Translations under genes and position numbers: made by a program
Shown here: positions 12,601-24,139 of the stretch, in pieces
Position numbering within the stretch: the stretch's first letter is position 1
Layout: every line of letters starts with the position of its first letter
Notes under the pieces: model-generated
Database searches by the model: none
What the model was told of the DNA's origin: nothing
Seen by the model: the letters and a program-made list of their open reading frames with translations, nothing else
Assembly: GCA_014338405.1 (NCBI GenBank)
Contig: JTDE01002142.1
Span: 3,174-67,173, forward strand
Source: Paragonimus skrjabini miyazakii
Taxonomy: Eukaryota; Platyhelminthes; Trematoda; Plagiorchiida; Troglotrematidae
Direction of reading: 5' to 3'
DNA length: 64,000 nt

Positions 12601-12959
12601 AAACAATTACAATCAGATTAATCGAGTGTATCTAATTCAGCAGGACTGTGAGACGCAATCACAGTGAATCGAAAATCGTTTGCTATCAGTCACAGAAAAT
12701 AAAGCAGTTCGTTTGCAGTCAACCTCACTATGCACACAAAATGTCCGCTGAAAACACTAAACTTCACGTGACCACACATCCATACATCGTAGAGATCTAT
12801 AACATAAGTGTATTAACTTGTGACTAATCATTTCCAATCCACGTGCTTGTTACTATCTTATTAGACCAAGATCTATGGGCGATGATTGTCGGCACGCAAC
12901 ACTTGCATACCATCCCAGAATATGTTTTTTGTGTGAAATCATTCCAATTTGCATGATTT
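9651..12959. other. Unassigned part of the copy-1 insertion
   Basis: Between the gypsy fossil and the Penelope element. It contains the inverted repeat 11656-11779 and overlapping open frames on both strands at 12063-12350 without recognisable domains. It is probably old repeat sequence. Confidence 0.4.
11656..11779. repeat. Imperfect inverted repeat, 29-bp arms
   Basis: Arms 11656-11684 and 11751-11779 are reverse complements at 27 of 29 positions (attgcaaacgttt... / ...aacgtttgcaat), with weaker pairing continuing about 12 bases outward and a 66-nt spacer. The minus strand is open across it (ORF 11460-11834). It may be the remains of a foldback element. Confidence 0.55.
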
Positions 12960-14214
12960 CCGGCTCGCATTTGATGGAAATGCACCGGCGTCTTCGTTTA
13001 AGACTACAGGTTCATCCTGTGTATTCGATGGATTTATTTGTTTCTTCTAATCTATCTGAACTTCATTGTACACGAGAATCACCAACTGACTACCAGTTTC
13101 CTATGCCCATATTTGACTGTTAGATCTTCTCTAGATAGGGACTTGCTTACAAACAGATAAACGGTGTGGCCATGGGTAGTCCGTTAGGCCCAAAACCAGC
13201 AGACATCTTCTTAGGATTGATTGGGCGACAAGTCCCGGATTACATAGCTGAATGGTTATTGTACAAACGATACGTTGATGATATGTTAATTTTTCTGACG
13301 TTACTCACTTTGACTTGTTTTTCAACTTCCTTAATAATATCCACTCCAACCTATCCTTATCTCACGAAGTAGAATCGAACAACGGTTTAGCTTTTTTGGA
13401 CGTACTCATTACTACACATGCGGATGATACGCTATAGCCCTCACTTCACCACAAAGCGACATGGGGTGGTCAATATCTCCAGTCTTCGAGCTTTGCTTCT
13501 ATTGCATACAAACGGGGTTTGGTTGAAACACTGTTTTATAGAGCCAGGTGCGTTTGCATCCCTGATACACTGCAGATGGAATAGTTGTTGAGACAAACGT
13601 TACTAGCAAATGGATACCGCGACAAATTCATCGGGGCACATAATACGGTGAAGAAGAGCACTGAGCCCATACTGACAACTCAAAAGAAGTATGTTTTCTT
13701 ATTCTTGTCATTCAAAGGTGATCACTTAGCCAACGACATAAAGCACAAATTAAAGTCTGCTCTGGCTCGAACGTATGCGGCTGCGCAGTTGCGCTTATTT
13801 CGAACCACCAGAAGACCAGTTTTCCGCAGTCGCGAATGTAGCTTGCCAAACTCGTCTGCTTCCCATGTTGTTTACCCATTCACTTGCAGTTGCAGTGACG
13901 TTTACATAGGCAGAACGGATCGACAACTATCACGGTGAGTCGCCGAACGCATCCCGAAGTGGTTGAAACAACAGACGACGCACCAGCCTCAATTTGTTGC
14001 ACTGGCGGCTGGAAATCCAACGTCATCGATTGCTAAACACCTCATGACAACAGGTCTTAAAGTTGACCTATTAAACTCATTTAAGATACTGTTGAGCAAT
14101 CAAAACCCGAAGTCATTACCTTTCTGCGAAGCAATGCTCATCCAAACTTACCAGCCGACGTTATGTGTACAGAAGTGGTTGAGGCAACCTATCGGGTTGC
14201 TATGGTTGTGATTA
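12960..14214 (+). pseudogene. Penelope-like element, reverse transcriptase and GIY-YIG, best preserved copy
   Basis: Penelope-like retroelement pol. RT motifs: AMGSPLGPKPADIFLGLIG (13166 on), then KRYVDDMLIF with the YVDD catalytic box at 13271-13282, then NGLAFLDVLI (13381) and GQYLQSSSFASIAYKRGLVE. The downstream part is in one frame from 13381: LLRQTLLANGYRDKFI, VVYPFTCSCSDVYIGRTDRQ (GIY-YIG-type endonuclease), then SSIAKHLMTTGLKVDLLNSF and QPTLCVQKWL at the end. Breaks: one frameshift between about 13310 and 13380, in-frame TAG near 13435 and 13579, TGA at 13936-13938. The fingers region upstream of about 12960 is not found, so it is 5' truncated. Confidence 0.85.
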
Positions 14215-15639
14215 CATAATAATTATGTTGTCTAATCCCTGTCTGTCCTTATTTGTATGATGCATATAACTTGCATGTTTTAAGTTTGCGACTGATGAGA
14301 GTGAATGTAGCGTTAACACATCGCAATATATGTCTTCTTTCTGCTCTAATGAAAAATGTTATGTTATTAATTGATGAGAAGCTCTGCTCTAAACGGATAC
14401 GCTCCAATTGTTATCCAACTAAAGAGTTATGATGTTCCCGATAGGTTGATCAAAATGTTGGAAACAGCTGAAAAATGTTTATTGTGAACCGGACGTTCAA
14501 AACCACCGCGGAAGCAGAGCATGTAGTGAATGACTAAACAAATTATTGATAAACAGACAAGTGTATACAAATGCCTACAAATGTCATTGGAAATCACTTC
14601 AAGCACACAACACTTCATCAGAACCTTCCGTCGACAAAACAGTCAACCACAAACATTTGTCTACTGAAACTAAAACAACCCTACAACCAAGCATAACGTT
14701 CCAAACACATAACGATTACTTGCGTACAATGTTTACAGTCAGTTACTATTGTGCACCTTGATCACTAACTGCCTTCCATTCTACTTGGTCGTAATGTAGT
14801 TTATCTGGTCATGTCGTTTCTGCTGTGGTGCAAACTCGTTAATATTCCTCACTGATCGAACCAGCTGCCATGGCTGACAAGGAGCTCATAGTTCTACTCT
14901 TTCATACGATGATACATATGAGGTGATTATGTAACCGAACCTGGTCTAGTGATCCGATGCACCTGATCTATGCACAAACCGATGCTGAAATCCGCTTGTC
15001 ATCTGACTGTTAACAGTGAAATTAACGGGTTACGGAATTTCACAGGTTGTTTCAAACACTGAGGTGAACCTCGAACGCTACAGCAAGCAAACGTGACCAT
15101 TCAGTCGAAACGGAACCCGGCTGAAAATTCTAGATTTGGAATGACTGGCAATCGATCACGAATGGAACATTGCAATTAGACAATCAACTTAGGGAGGTCT
15201 ACCGAACAGCCTAATTGCCTTGGTGACATCCTCATACTATGATCATCGGAAACACTGTTCGTAGAGCTGGGACTTCTCTCAATCCTTTTTACAGTGGATT
15301 GTATCTAGCTTTCGCGCCACTCACGTGGTCCCGGTGAAATCACGCAACTTCAAGAAATTACGTGTACTTGAGTCAGTAAACTTCTCTGTCAATTCTGTCG
15401 AGTCATCCTGTCATGAACATTCCGTACATGTGATTAGGTACCAATCAGTCTCATGTTTCATTCGGCGATATAGTTGAGTTGTTTGTATCAGCAACTGGAA
15501 TGAACATCATTCCAGCGTATGGATCGTTTGCATGTAGACATTCGTGCACAACACATAAGATTATCGGTAATTGGATTATGGCGAAATGAAAGGAATGGAA
15601 TGATCTGAAAGAGTATTTGAAGCAAAAATAACATGTTAC
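14215..15639. other. Sequence downstream of the Penelope element
   Basis: No coding signal recognised. A terminal repeat of the Penelope element could lie at the start (14215-14640), but its border could not be set. I looked for a hammerhead ribozyme core and found none convincing. Confidence 0.35.
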
Positions 15640-16994
15640 AGATAGATTGGATGGAGGAGAAACAAAAGGCTATTGAAATAATTCTGACAGAGTAAATCGA
15701 TATCTAACAACAGGTTGGTGGCTCTTAACCTCCCTACTGGGAAGTAACCCAGGTAGAAAATACATACTCTTGTTTGGAATGACAGACGCTCGTTCTGTCC
15801 CACTACATTAGTTTAGTCAGGTATGCCTAACAATACCACGGAGCCACAGATATACAGCTTGCGCATTATATATGATTTGCTGAAATATTCGCATCCTCAA
15901 AAACGTTCAATTCAGCCCCCACTGAAAAGAAACACTACACTCACGGTCCGATTTTGTTGAAGCTCGTTTGCAGCGCAAACTAGTTCTACAGACGAAATTC
16001 CAACACAAGCAGAGCTTTCATGTTGACTACTGCACCACTGACATCACACTTCGCACGAGTGTATCGTAATACTCGGAACATCCGCTTTATCATATTTCGG
16101 TCGAGTTCAAATTCAAGTCAGTGTCTCAGTGATGAACTCGGTTGCTCCACGAAGGCTTGCCCGAATGAACTTGTCCATGTTTGACACTAGTCGACTATTT
16201 AACAGAATCAAACAATTTTCCACAACCTGAATGACCAGTTCTTGTGAATCAGCAATGTAACATAGAATGTATACTGGTAATTAGTTCAGTTTCAGTGCCC
16301 GATCTCGACATACCAACTCGTTGACCATCTTTCTACATGTTATTCCATTAATCTCGATATATGTGTTACACAGAGTCATAAAGTGCATGTTGTTAATCAG
16401 AAGCCACATGCGCAGACACAACAAGGATAGCGGTGTAAACGGGGGTAAATTTAAATGATGCAGCAAGCCAACGCATCGGTGGAGGCAACACCAGATAAAA
16501 GAGCAGCGGGAAAATATACACGAATTCCGGAACCCTGGCTACATTCTAACCTCAAGTTTAATCATGTCCAGTTTGCTTGCATTCACTGAAGGAAGGCTTT
16601 CAAACGTTTACGCTAAATCCCATGCTTAATGGTTGGATTGTGGTTCAACAAACACCCAGTTGGCACCCGATTTCTATGAACGTTTCAGAACAACGTTTTG
16701 AATGGATTCTACTCTCTTTTCTCCGATGCATAATTTAGTAAAGTTTCAAGTTGATCAGAGGTGGTGCTTAAATGAATCTTGTCAGTTTGAGCTGGCGCTG
16801 GTCTGCAACAGTTCCTCGTTTAGATTGTGTCAGTTTAACCTGAGATGATTTATTGCCACGCCAAGTCCGGTCAAATTGAGGCACTTGGCAGATTACACAT
16901 AGTAGAAAAGAGAACAGTTATGTTTAGTAGCGTTGTTCCAATACGTTTACTGGAATGTGGTGTTAACGGGTGGGTGTAGGGGGGGATGTTAGCC

Positions 16995-17215
16995 ATCAAA
17001 CGAGGAATTTATCAGAAACATGTGACAAATTCAATCTTTCTATGTGCGCAAGCAAAGTTGACCTGCTGAACTTCAGTTGGGAATGTAGCCACACTTTTGC
17101 AATGTGCTGTACGTGTAACATCAATGAAATCAAATTCCGTTCATTTTTGTTTACTGTTAAACAGCATTTTTTAAAATTATGCGATACACTTTGTTTAACA
17201 ACACAGTCCTCCATT
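16995..17215 (+). CDS. Conserved plus-strand reading, block C copy 1
   Basis: Reads HQTRNLSETCDKFNLSMC, then ASKVDLLNFSWECSHTFAMC. The copy-2 reading at 42550-42760 is HQ/NQTRNLPETCDKVNLPIG, then ASKVDLLNLSLECYH. The plus frame is open in both copies, the minus frame only in copy 1. No family recognised. Confidence 0.25.
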
Positions 17216-17559
17216 TATTAGAATGATTTGTTGCAATCAGACACGAAGCTGGAACATCAAAGAAACCTGAATTTCACGATGTGAATATTTCGTTCGTTAT
17301 GTTGGCTACAATCAAGCTGCAGACCAGCTGTGTGCTAATGTTTGGATTGAAGATAACATGCAGACTGACAGTCTACGAAAATTGATTAGTCAATCTCAAC
17401 AAATGAGCTGGTTTCGGTAGGCGTTCGTCTAACCGAGAAAACTTCAGTTTGTTTATATCTACTGACATCAAAAACGAAGTATCACAGACAATGGAGCGAC
17501 CTGTTAGCTGAATATATGTTACGTAACGGTTGAAATCGGGTTTCTAAATTTTCTACATG

Positions 17560-17745
17560 TATCCCGCACTCTCGATTAAGGCGGTGATTTGGTCGACCAT
17601 ATTGAAGAGGTTTCAGTCTCGCATGGCTGGTAACTTTGGACTGCCCTGTCCACACTAATGCCAAAATTGTTGCGCACGATCCGAGTTTTAAGATAATCAT
17701 GTGCTGCGTTACTTGCTGTGTCTGTAAGATCAAGTTCGTTTACTG
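17560..17745 (-). CDS. Conserved minus-strand reading, block C copy 1
   Basis: Minus-strand reading PVNELDLTDTASNAAHDYL, then KTRIVRNNFGISVDRAVQS, then PCETETSSIWSTKS and a stop. The block-C counterpart at 43150-43320 reads PINELYLTDAASNTAHDYL and KTRIVCNNFGISVDRIIQS in the same frame, with the stop at the same place. A possible acceptor (gatcttacag) gives a phase-1 start. Family not recognised; exon end not resolved. Confidence 0.3.
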
Positions 17746-18974
17746 GAGATTATATAGGTAGGTTAGTGACTGAATTCGTGTATCTGTTTCTGTATCGTGG
17801 TTCATGCAATAACATAGTAAGATTGCCTACATTGCATATTTGCTCGGAAAGAGCATCACTACTGTCGACATTGTACATGTTTGCGACCAACTGACTCGGC
17901 GCTTGAGAATTGCCATTACTGTTCACTTGCAGTGAATTTACAGTGTGTTTTGTGTCAAGATAAACCATTTCATTACGTTGCCGTGAAAATGTACACCAAT
18001 GGAAGGCTGCAGTTCGACGTCAGTTCGACGCTTCCTCAAACGTTAATTTATGTGCGAATGGTATATTTCATGGGTTCGAGTTCACAATGGTCAGCAGCGA
18101 GATGTTTGATATGCTTATTAAATTTTTCCTGTGTTCCATCCTGGAGGGTTGGAGAAATTGACAATCGCCACGTTTCCAGGCAACAACGAGCACGAGATTG
18201 TATACACGCATCGTTAACATGATTGTTCGAATGTTAACTTATAAAGTTGCCTATTATCACCCATGGTAATTCTATTTAACTTACGTCGTGAATGCTTCCT
18301 ATTACATTAGAATGTAGATTAAACCGATACTGGACAGCAACTCTTATCCGGCTTTCGTGAGATGACTACGGCTAAAATAACTTCAAATGCCATGTCCAGA
18401 TTTTTCCCGGAATCTCTCTCACATTTGGTTATGGCAGTTTCTTACGAAACGTTCTAAACTGTCTGTAGGTATTTTCGGTGTGGTTGGATCTTCGTCCAAT
18501 CTAAGAGTCATTGTGCTGAGTGCCTCACTGACAGCGGCATATGCAGATTGGCAGAGCAGATTTAATTGTTCGTTCTCCGATGCCAATTGAACCTGACTGG
18601 GTATGAATTGAATTACGTCTATCCCTCTGAGTATTGGTTGGTGTATCGATAGTTGGATTGTCTGACTCCGTCGGTCGTCCAATAGCATGAGCTAAGATTT
18701 CCGCAGTACAGACAACTTATATCTATGTATATGACTGATGTCTATTTCAAATGTTGCACACTTGTTTCAATTCGAATAGCACAACCATGGATTGTATGCA
18801 TATTGATGAGGAAACAACTAATTGAAGAAGAAAAATTTGATTTATGCTTCATGGGACGCAATGATCGACGTGGCGGTAAAACAAATAATGTATGTTTTAC
18901 ATCCAACGATAACCAGTGTTGTGATTTGTCGCTGCGGCAAAGCCGATCATCATAATTAATTCAATTTAAACATC

Positions 18975-19205
18975 ACCCACAACTGATCGCAGCTTCCGCA
19001 CTCCCATAGACAATCCAGTCGACCTCTTTCGAAAAAAAGCACTAGACTCGAGTTTCGCTCTCATTAGAGCTCGTCAGTAGTGCATATCATCGCCATTGCC
19101 GGAACTTGAACCGCGGACATGCCGTTCATGAGTCAACCGTGTTTACTACTACGCCACGACCTCACGTTAGGCACGATCGAATTATCATATGTGAATGCTG
19201 AACCA
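18975..19205 (-). mobile_element. tRNA-derived SINE, minus strand
   Basis: Reverse-complement relative of 36445-36750. The B box GGTTCAAGTTCC lies at 19101-19112 and an A-box-like tggcgtagtagt near 19145-19156 (minus strand). The tail at 18975-19080 matches that of the plus-strand element. Confidence 0.55.
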
Positions 19206-19209
19206 CTTT

Positions 19210-19430
19210 TATTTGTGATTAATGATCAGGTTACCCGATCGTCTCGAAATGGAGGCACAGTAACTGTCCTGTTAAATCCAATCGACAACCCCGCGATTAG
19301 AACTTCCTAGGCAGGTCGAAATCTCCGATCTCATTAAACCTGCTAGTCTATGGGGATGCAACAGCTGCGATCAATTGTGGGTAATGTTCAAATTGAAATA
19401 AACCAAATCCCCGAATACTCATCAGTCATC
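19210..19430 (+). mobile_element. Internally deleted SINE, head-to-head with its neighbour
   Basis: Plus-strand pieces match only the two ends of the 36445-36750 element: gatcaggttacccgatcgtc at the start (about 19226) and gctgcgatcaattgtggg at the end (about 19364). The tRNA-like centre is missing. Together with the minus-strand SINE directly to its left it forms a head-to-head pair. Confidence 0.4.
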
Positions 19431-20270
19431 ATAGTTATGTCTGATTTTTGCCGGCGAGTTTGGTAGGCTCTGATTCGCCCTACTGCCCTACCACGTCAAT
19501 TTCTCTTTGTAGTGTCTAACTTAGAATGTGTGTAATTGGCGGAGTGCACTTGATTCCAGTCTAGTTCCTCCCTTATCACATGAGCTCGAAGCACATCGGG
19601 TATATATATACATGCAATGCATGGTTGTGGTGCCACCTGTTGTTGTGCAACATTTCATTCATGTGCAAACCACTGATTCTCTATATGGTCGCTCAAACTT
19701 CGTGATGCTTCGTGCTTTGTGGGCTAAAAGTGCCTACGAGGAGATCTCGAAACGCACTCTCGTGATGGATTGAGTAGTTGCCACCGCCAAGTGGCGACGA
19801 CTTTTCTACCTAATCCAAGTAACTAGTAGTGAGAACGAGAGTAGTGTGAACGAGATGATCTGCGAAGACAACGATTAGTCGATGTATAAATTGCAACGGT
19901 TCACAAGATGTCTTCCAATGGCATGAGATAAGTTGTTTGCTGTACCGGAAATGTATACTGAAGATTATCGGAGTCTGCCTCAAACGTGATGCATCTAATT
20001 TCATTTGAATAATAAAACTATGTACTAAATGGATGGTAATTAACAAGTAATTGGTCAAGCGAGAACATTTTACTAGATATTTCATGAGCCACTATGACCG
20101 AACTGGCAGTAACACAGGCTGTGTACGTTTGAAATTTCAGATAGTCAATGTTGCATTTTGCCGTCATATTAAAAATGCGTGTCGTAGTTATGTTTGGCGG
20201 TGTTCGCAGGAAATTGAATGTGAAGAACGTAGTTTGCGACTTAGATAACCTTTGGGCCGTGATGACTTCA
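19430..20270. repeat. 850-bp repeat, second copy
   Basis: Counterpart of 6780-7680, within the 2-kb segment that copy 1 has and copy 2 lacks. It contains the candidate exon 20074-20239. Confidence 0.65.
20074..20239 (-). CDS. Possible second-half exon with C-x-x-YTA-type motif
   Basis: 166-nt segment, acceptor tatctaag, donor gtaaaa, phase 0 to phase 1. It reads PPNITTTRIFNMTAKCNI, then TYTACVTASSVIVAHEIS. A related reading occurs on the minus strand at 7470-7640 (KCNITCPECKKYTAYVTATS) and in decayed form at 18850-18910 and 43975-44060 (CKTYTARFTTTLVVATHEIS). The repeated alternation of hydrophobic and polar residues suggests an Ig/PKD-like beta domain, but I cannot name it. Confidence 0.35.
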
Positions 20271-20562
20271 CAACACAACTAACACATCTTAGTAATTAGC
20301 GGGATGCACGCCAGACAAATTCAACTTCTCCCCAAACTTGGCCTGGCACAAGCCCTGTAATTCGAAGAAAGAGGTATGATTGTGTACGATGTATTTTATC
20401 ATACAATCTCCTTCCAAGCGTTGCATTAACTTGAGATATTAATAAACGACTTTGTAGGAAAGAAGTAATTAGTTTGTATAATTAACCCAAAATTTCTGGT
20501 AGTCAAATAATGTATGCAATACATTTACGCAGTTTTCATTACACAAAATGTTTTAATCTTGA

Positions 20563-21093
20563 GTGCCTAACACATTACCTCATTACAAACTACTGAATGG
20601 CATGAACAATGTAAATATAGATATCGCCTGCTCATCACACCGACATCTACTTGCATACATAATAGATGATCGCAATCAATCTATATCTAATGTGGCTAGG
20701 CGTACAACTCTGATATTGGTCTGCAGATGTACAGATGGATTGAAGCAGACAGCGGGTGACCAACTTTTGACTGCGCCCTCTGTAAACGTCGATCTCACTT
20801 TCATCCTGACTGACCCATCTACCAAGACAGGAATGCTAATCCCAGTGAACGTAAGCTTATCAAACCCGGAGGGTACAACTGGTCTAGGTAGGATTTATCA
20901 CATCCCAAGCGTTGTGATTCACCAGACTAGAAGTCACCGGCTGGTTCAATCTCAAGCACTGGGCAATTTGTTCAAGTTTACTGAGACATACACGTGTTCA
21001 CTGAAGTGGCACATACGCCTCTCACACAATAACACTGAGTTTCGAATGTGTGGTCTCATGCAGCAGGACTCTGCGAAAATTTTACATGTTTGA
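20563..21093 (+). CDS. Long plus-strand reading frame, possible beta-domain exon
   Basis: 176-codon open frame. It contains TLILVCRCTDGLKQTAGD, then SVNVDLTFILTDPSTKTGM and VNVSLSNPEG, an alternating pattern like PKD or Ig-type ectodomains. Most of it lies in sequence found only in copy 1. The last part overlaps a plus-strand reading shared by copies 1 and 2 in another frame (21030-21240). The identification is weak. Confidence 0.25.
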   Translation: MPNTLPHYKLLNGMNNVNIDIACSSHRHLLAYIIDDRNQSISNVARRTTLILVCRCTDGLKQTAGDQLLTAPSVNVDLTFILTDPSTKTGMLIPVNVSLSNPEGTTGLGRIYHIPSVVIHQTRSHRLVQSQALGNLFKFTETYTCSLKWHIRLSHNNTEFRMCGLMQQDSAKILHV

Positions 21094-21237
21094 CGCAAGC
21101 TGTGGTGACCCAATTGGAATCGAACATAACGTCTTTCATACAGTGGGACAAAGTGTTGATTATTGCCAACTGTCTCCACACAAGAATATGGTCGAGCCAA
21201 AGTGTGTTGTGAAGATGTATTATTTTTAGTTAGTTCC
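21028..21237 (+). CDS. Cysteine-rich plus-strand reading, copy 1
   Basis: Reads LSFECVVSCSRTLRKFYMF, then DASCGDPIGIEHNVF and QSVDYCQLSPHKN. Copy 2 (44128-44308) reads LSFKCDISCSWALFTFGANC, GDP, then QTVDCCQLSPDKN. Cysteines and CGDP are conserved. The minus strand is similarly alignable but has a stop in copy 2. Ectodomain-like; family not recognised. Confidence 0.25.
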
Positions 21238-23207
21238 ACTCACGTGGCGGTTTTTACCTACGTCATGTTCTCACTGCAACAGGATCCTACACTAGTGATG
21301 AATAAGCAACTTGCAAGCTAAAGTGTGTGGAACCCACGGCTCCAGCGTTTGGAGAGATTAGTGTCTTGGTGCATGAAAAGTATAAAAACAAGTCTGTTTA
21401 CATAATGATCAAATGGTTATCGTTAAGAGAGATTCGCCGGTTTCACTTGTATCGTTCGTGCACCCCATTTGTTCTGAAAAAGATAATCCTATTCCTCCCA
21501 GTAGTCTGATACTGGGTACTGTATTTTAAAACTTGGCAACTTTTACCTGCAATCTGCAGGCAGATTGTTGAAACATATTCTCGCGATAGTCCATGATTCT
21601 TCTCGCAATTCAATGCTATGCTGTTTAGCTCGAATGTGATGATTTAGAAATCCTGTTCACCGAAGTTCAGCCAGTATGCTGTTTTCATTGAGGTGTCCAA
21701 GTCGTTTTAGTCCTACTCCGATGTAAAAGAAGCACTACCATAACATGGGCATGTATCTGTTCTAGGGGAGACAGCACTTGATACGCAATGTGCAAATAAA
21801 TCTAGGCTGTCTCCGTTTGGGCTTCAATGTGCACAGTGCGCTTCTGGGAGCTTTAGTAGCTCTAACTGATACCATGTTCTGAATATAAGCCAATCATTTT
21901 CAATTACTGCTTACCTGTGGTAAATTTCATCATGACAAATAGAACAGAATTTTTCAAATTGGTTATTTCGTATCTGTATAAACATGTCGGCTATAATGGC
22001 TAGTGAAGGTTAAGTGAACTTGAGTTTTCATTTCAGTTTGATAGTTTGTAGCGGGTTAGGAAACAAATAGCACATGCTGACTCACGTTTTGTAGTTTCAT
22101 GAAATTTCGGCCGAACCAACAAATGTAGATTGCAGTCAGCTTGAGCGGAATTCCATACCTAGTTTACACCTATCTTCTGAAAATTCTCACCTAGTGAACA
22201 GTTGTTTGTCAAGATTTTCAATTCTATCCCTACATTTCCTGAACAATGAGAAGTACAATTTTCTTCGCAGCTATGTCTGGATATCAGCTCTAAGCGGCGT
22301 GGGAATGAGCTTCAACTGGAGGATTTGCTGAAATACCTCACAGTCGTAAAGCATTACAAGGGTAACTGGTGAAGGCAGAAACGCCATGTTTCACAACTTA
22401 TATAACGATGGATGTTGCTGGATTTGTGATAGTAATTGCTGCACGTTGTTGAAGTTACAGCATTTAGCTTAACTCAAGCGAAACCTGACGATGAAGACGA
22501 AGACCAGCTCATGGTTTTTGATGTCAGACAACAAAATCGACTTTTTTCAGCGTCGTGCTCAATTAAAGTATCTTATTGTGCGTTTAGTGAAAGTGGCTGT
22601 CTTTTCGATAACAGCCGTGCAGTATTCACACGTAATAAACTCTGTATCTGGCTGTGTTTTGAATAACACGATTGTGCTAAAATGTACTTTTTATTGTGAA
22701 AGCTAAATTACTACAATATTTTTTTAAATGAAGTCATCACAAATTGACCACATTTTCCAATACAACATGGATGCCCATATATAATTTAACAGATTTCAGA
22801 CGGTGAGAAATGAATGTGAAAATAAAAAGTCGCATTGTGAATATTTTATAGAAAGCTGTAATTTGAAACAGAAAAATTATCACTTGTTAATTTGTTGATG
22901 TGACGGCGTTTCCCAGAAAACTAAGCAGCAATATTGTAAAATCACTCACTACCAAGATATCTGAGATATACAAGTAATCAAAATTGATATCAGTGTTCTC
23001 ATTATGTGGTTAATGAACCATATCATTCTTAGATTGCATGTCGTGGCAAATTTGGATTATCAGATTTATGGTTATAGCTTTCGTTTACATAATGAATTTC
23101 ACAAGAATTACCGGAATGCAAATTGCAATGATCAATTTTTTATTAACTAGGATAGAGTGTATTCTGATCCATGCATCGACACAACCTGAACGGCGTTGAT
23201 GACTAAC

Positions 23208-23275
23208 TTGAGACCCAGTATCAGGAGATAGTATTGCATCGGTGACTTGCCTTATCCAGCGACCGGTTGCACGAA
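23208..23275 (-). CDS. Next module, first-half exon (copy 1)
   Basis: Predicted 68-nt exon after gamma: acceptor gagaaacccag, donor gttagt, phase 1 to phase 0, reading RATGRWIRQVTDAILSP then DTGSQ. The phase pattern matches every other first-half exon in the array, which is the main support. It is short and too diverged to assign to SEA by motif. The copy-2 counterpart (46563-46640) has a net gain of 10 nt and loses frame. No convincing second-half exon was found immediately below it, although a conserved reading frame lies near 22590-22680. Confidence 0.4.
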
Positions 23276-23901
23276 CTGGGTTTCTCAGAACGATTGACAT
23301 TGTACCAACACGTCGTCAACTGAGGTGAATGTAGTATGAAGAGTGTTGTTTAATTTTCAATCAAGTAATCTACCGGACAACTATGTTAACATGTAAACCA
23401 AATATTTAAGCACCGTATTCAAGTTAAGAACGGATTGAAACACCATCTGGAATATGTTGACAAAAGTCTAGTTAAACTAGTGAATATGGCCGACGTTTCG
23501 CAAAATACTGTGAATATCCATGCCCCAGCATAATCGATTGCGTTGTACAGAAACTGTGCACTGTCTACTGTAATGTACCCAGTGGAACGTTTCTTTTAAT
23601 ATCGTTTCAACTGCTGCTCGGGCAACGAACTTGTCCTATAAGTTTATTTGACAAAAGTTTGGTTATCCATTGTTAATTACAGTTGAACCGCTCTCACATT
23701 TCACATGAATTCTCACTATCTGAAATGTGTTGTTGATTTGATTTGGTGCGACAACTGATTATGGCTCAAAGTACTGAGTTCCGTACGATGTTGTGACAGT
23801 ATTGACGTAGATTATTGTCTGGTAGAAACAAAATGTACGCCCGAATCACATAAACTATCAATTTGAGGGTCACTTAGAAAGAACAGTTTTGTCCATGTTA
23901 C

Positions 23902-24139
23902 CTTTGATATCGATGTTGCGGATTATTCGACTGTATTGTTCCTGTTCAAATCCGTCAATGATACAGTTAACGAGATGATTAATGTTCAGGTTTGAACGGT
24001 ATGGATTGACCCGATCCACACTCATAACGAGTAGAGCTGTTTGACTGATTGATTCGGAAGAATTGTTTGTGCCTTGTAGCTGAACCGTCATGTTCTGTAT
24101 CATATTGCCCCATTTACATGCCTGTATTGCCGCGTTGGT
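23902..24139 (-). CDS. SEA-like module gamma, second-half exon (copy 1)
   Basis: Predicted 238-nt exon: acceptor tttctacatag, donor gtaaca, phase 0 to phase 1. It reads ACKWGNMIQNMTVQLQGTNN, then QTALLVMSVDRVNPY and a final helix HLVNCIIDGFEQEQYSRI. Two cysteines and two N-glycosylation sequons (NMT, NSS) fit an extracellular domain. Its counterpart in copy 2 (47196-47433) is nearly identical at nucleotide level although the introns on both sides have diverged strongly. It continues in phase 1 to the predicted exon 23208-23275. Confidence 0.6.

Larger units (their letters stand above)
15640..18940. repeat. Block C, copy 1
   Basis: Aligns with 41440-44080 (anchors: tgacagacgctcgttctgtcc at 15780; aagttgaccTGCTgaact at 17060). 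It contains the conserved readings 16995-17215 and 17560-17745. Confidence 0.75.

Noticed and set aside
14290..14400. Possible hammerhead ribozyme (ctgatgag near 14291, tgatgagaag near 14373) as found in Penelope terminal repeats
   Set aside because: No matching GAAA core strand and closing helices at the right distance.
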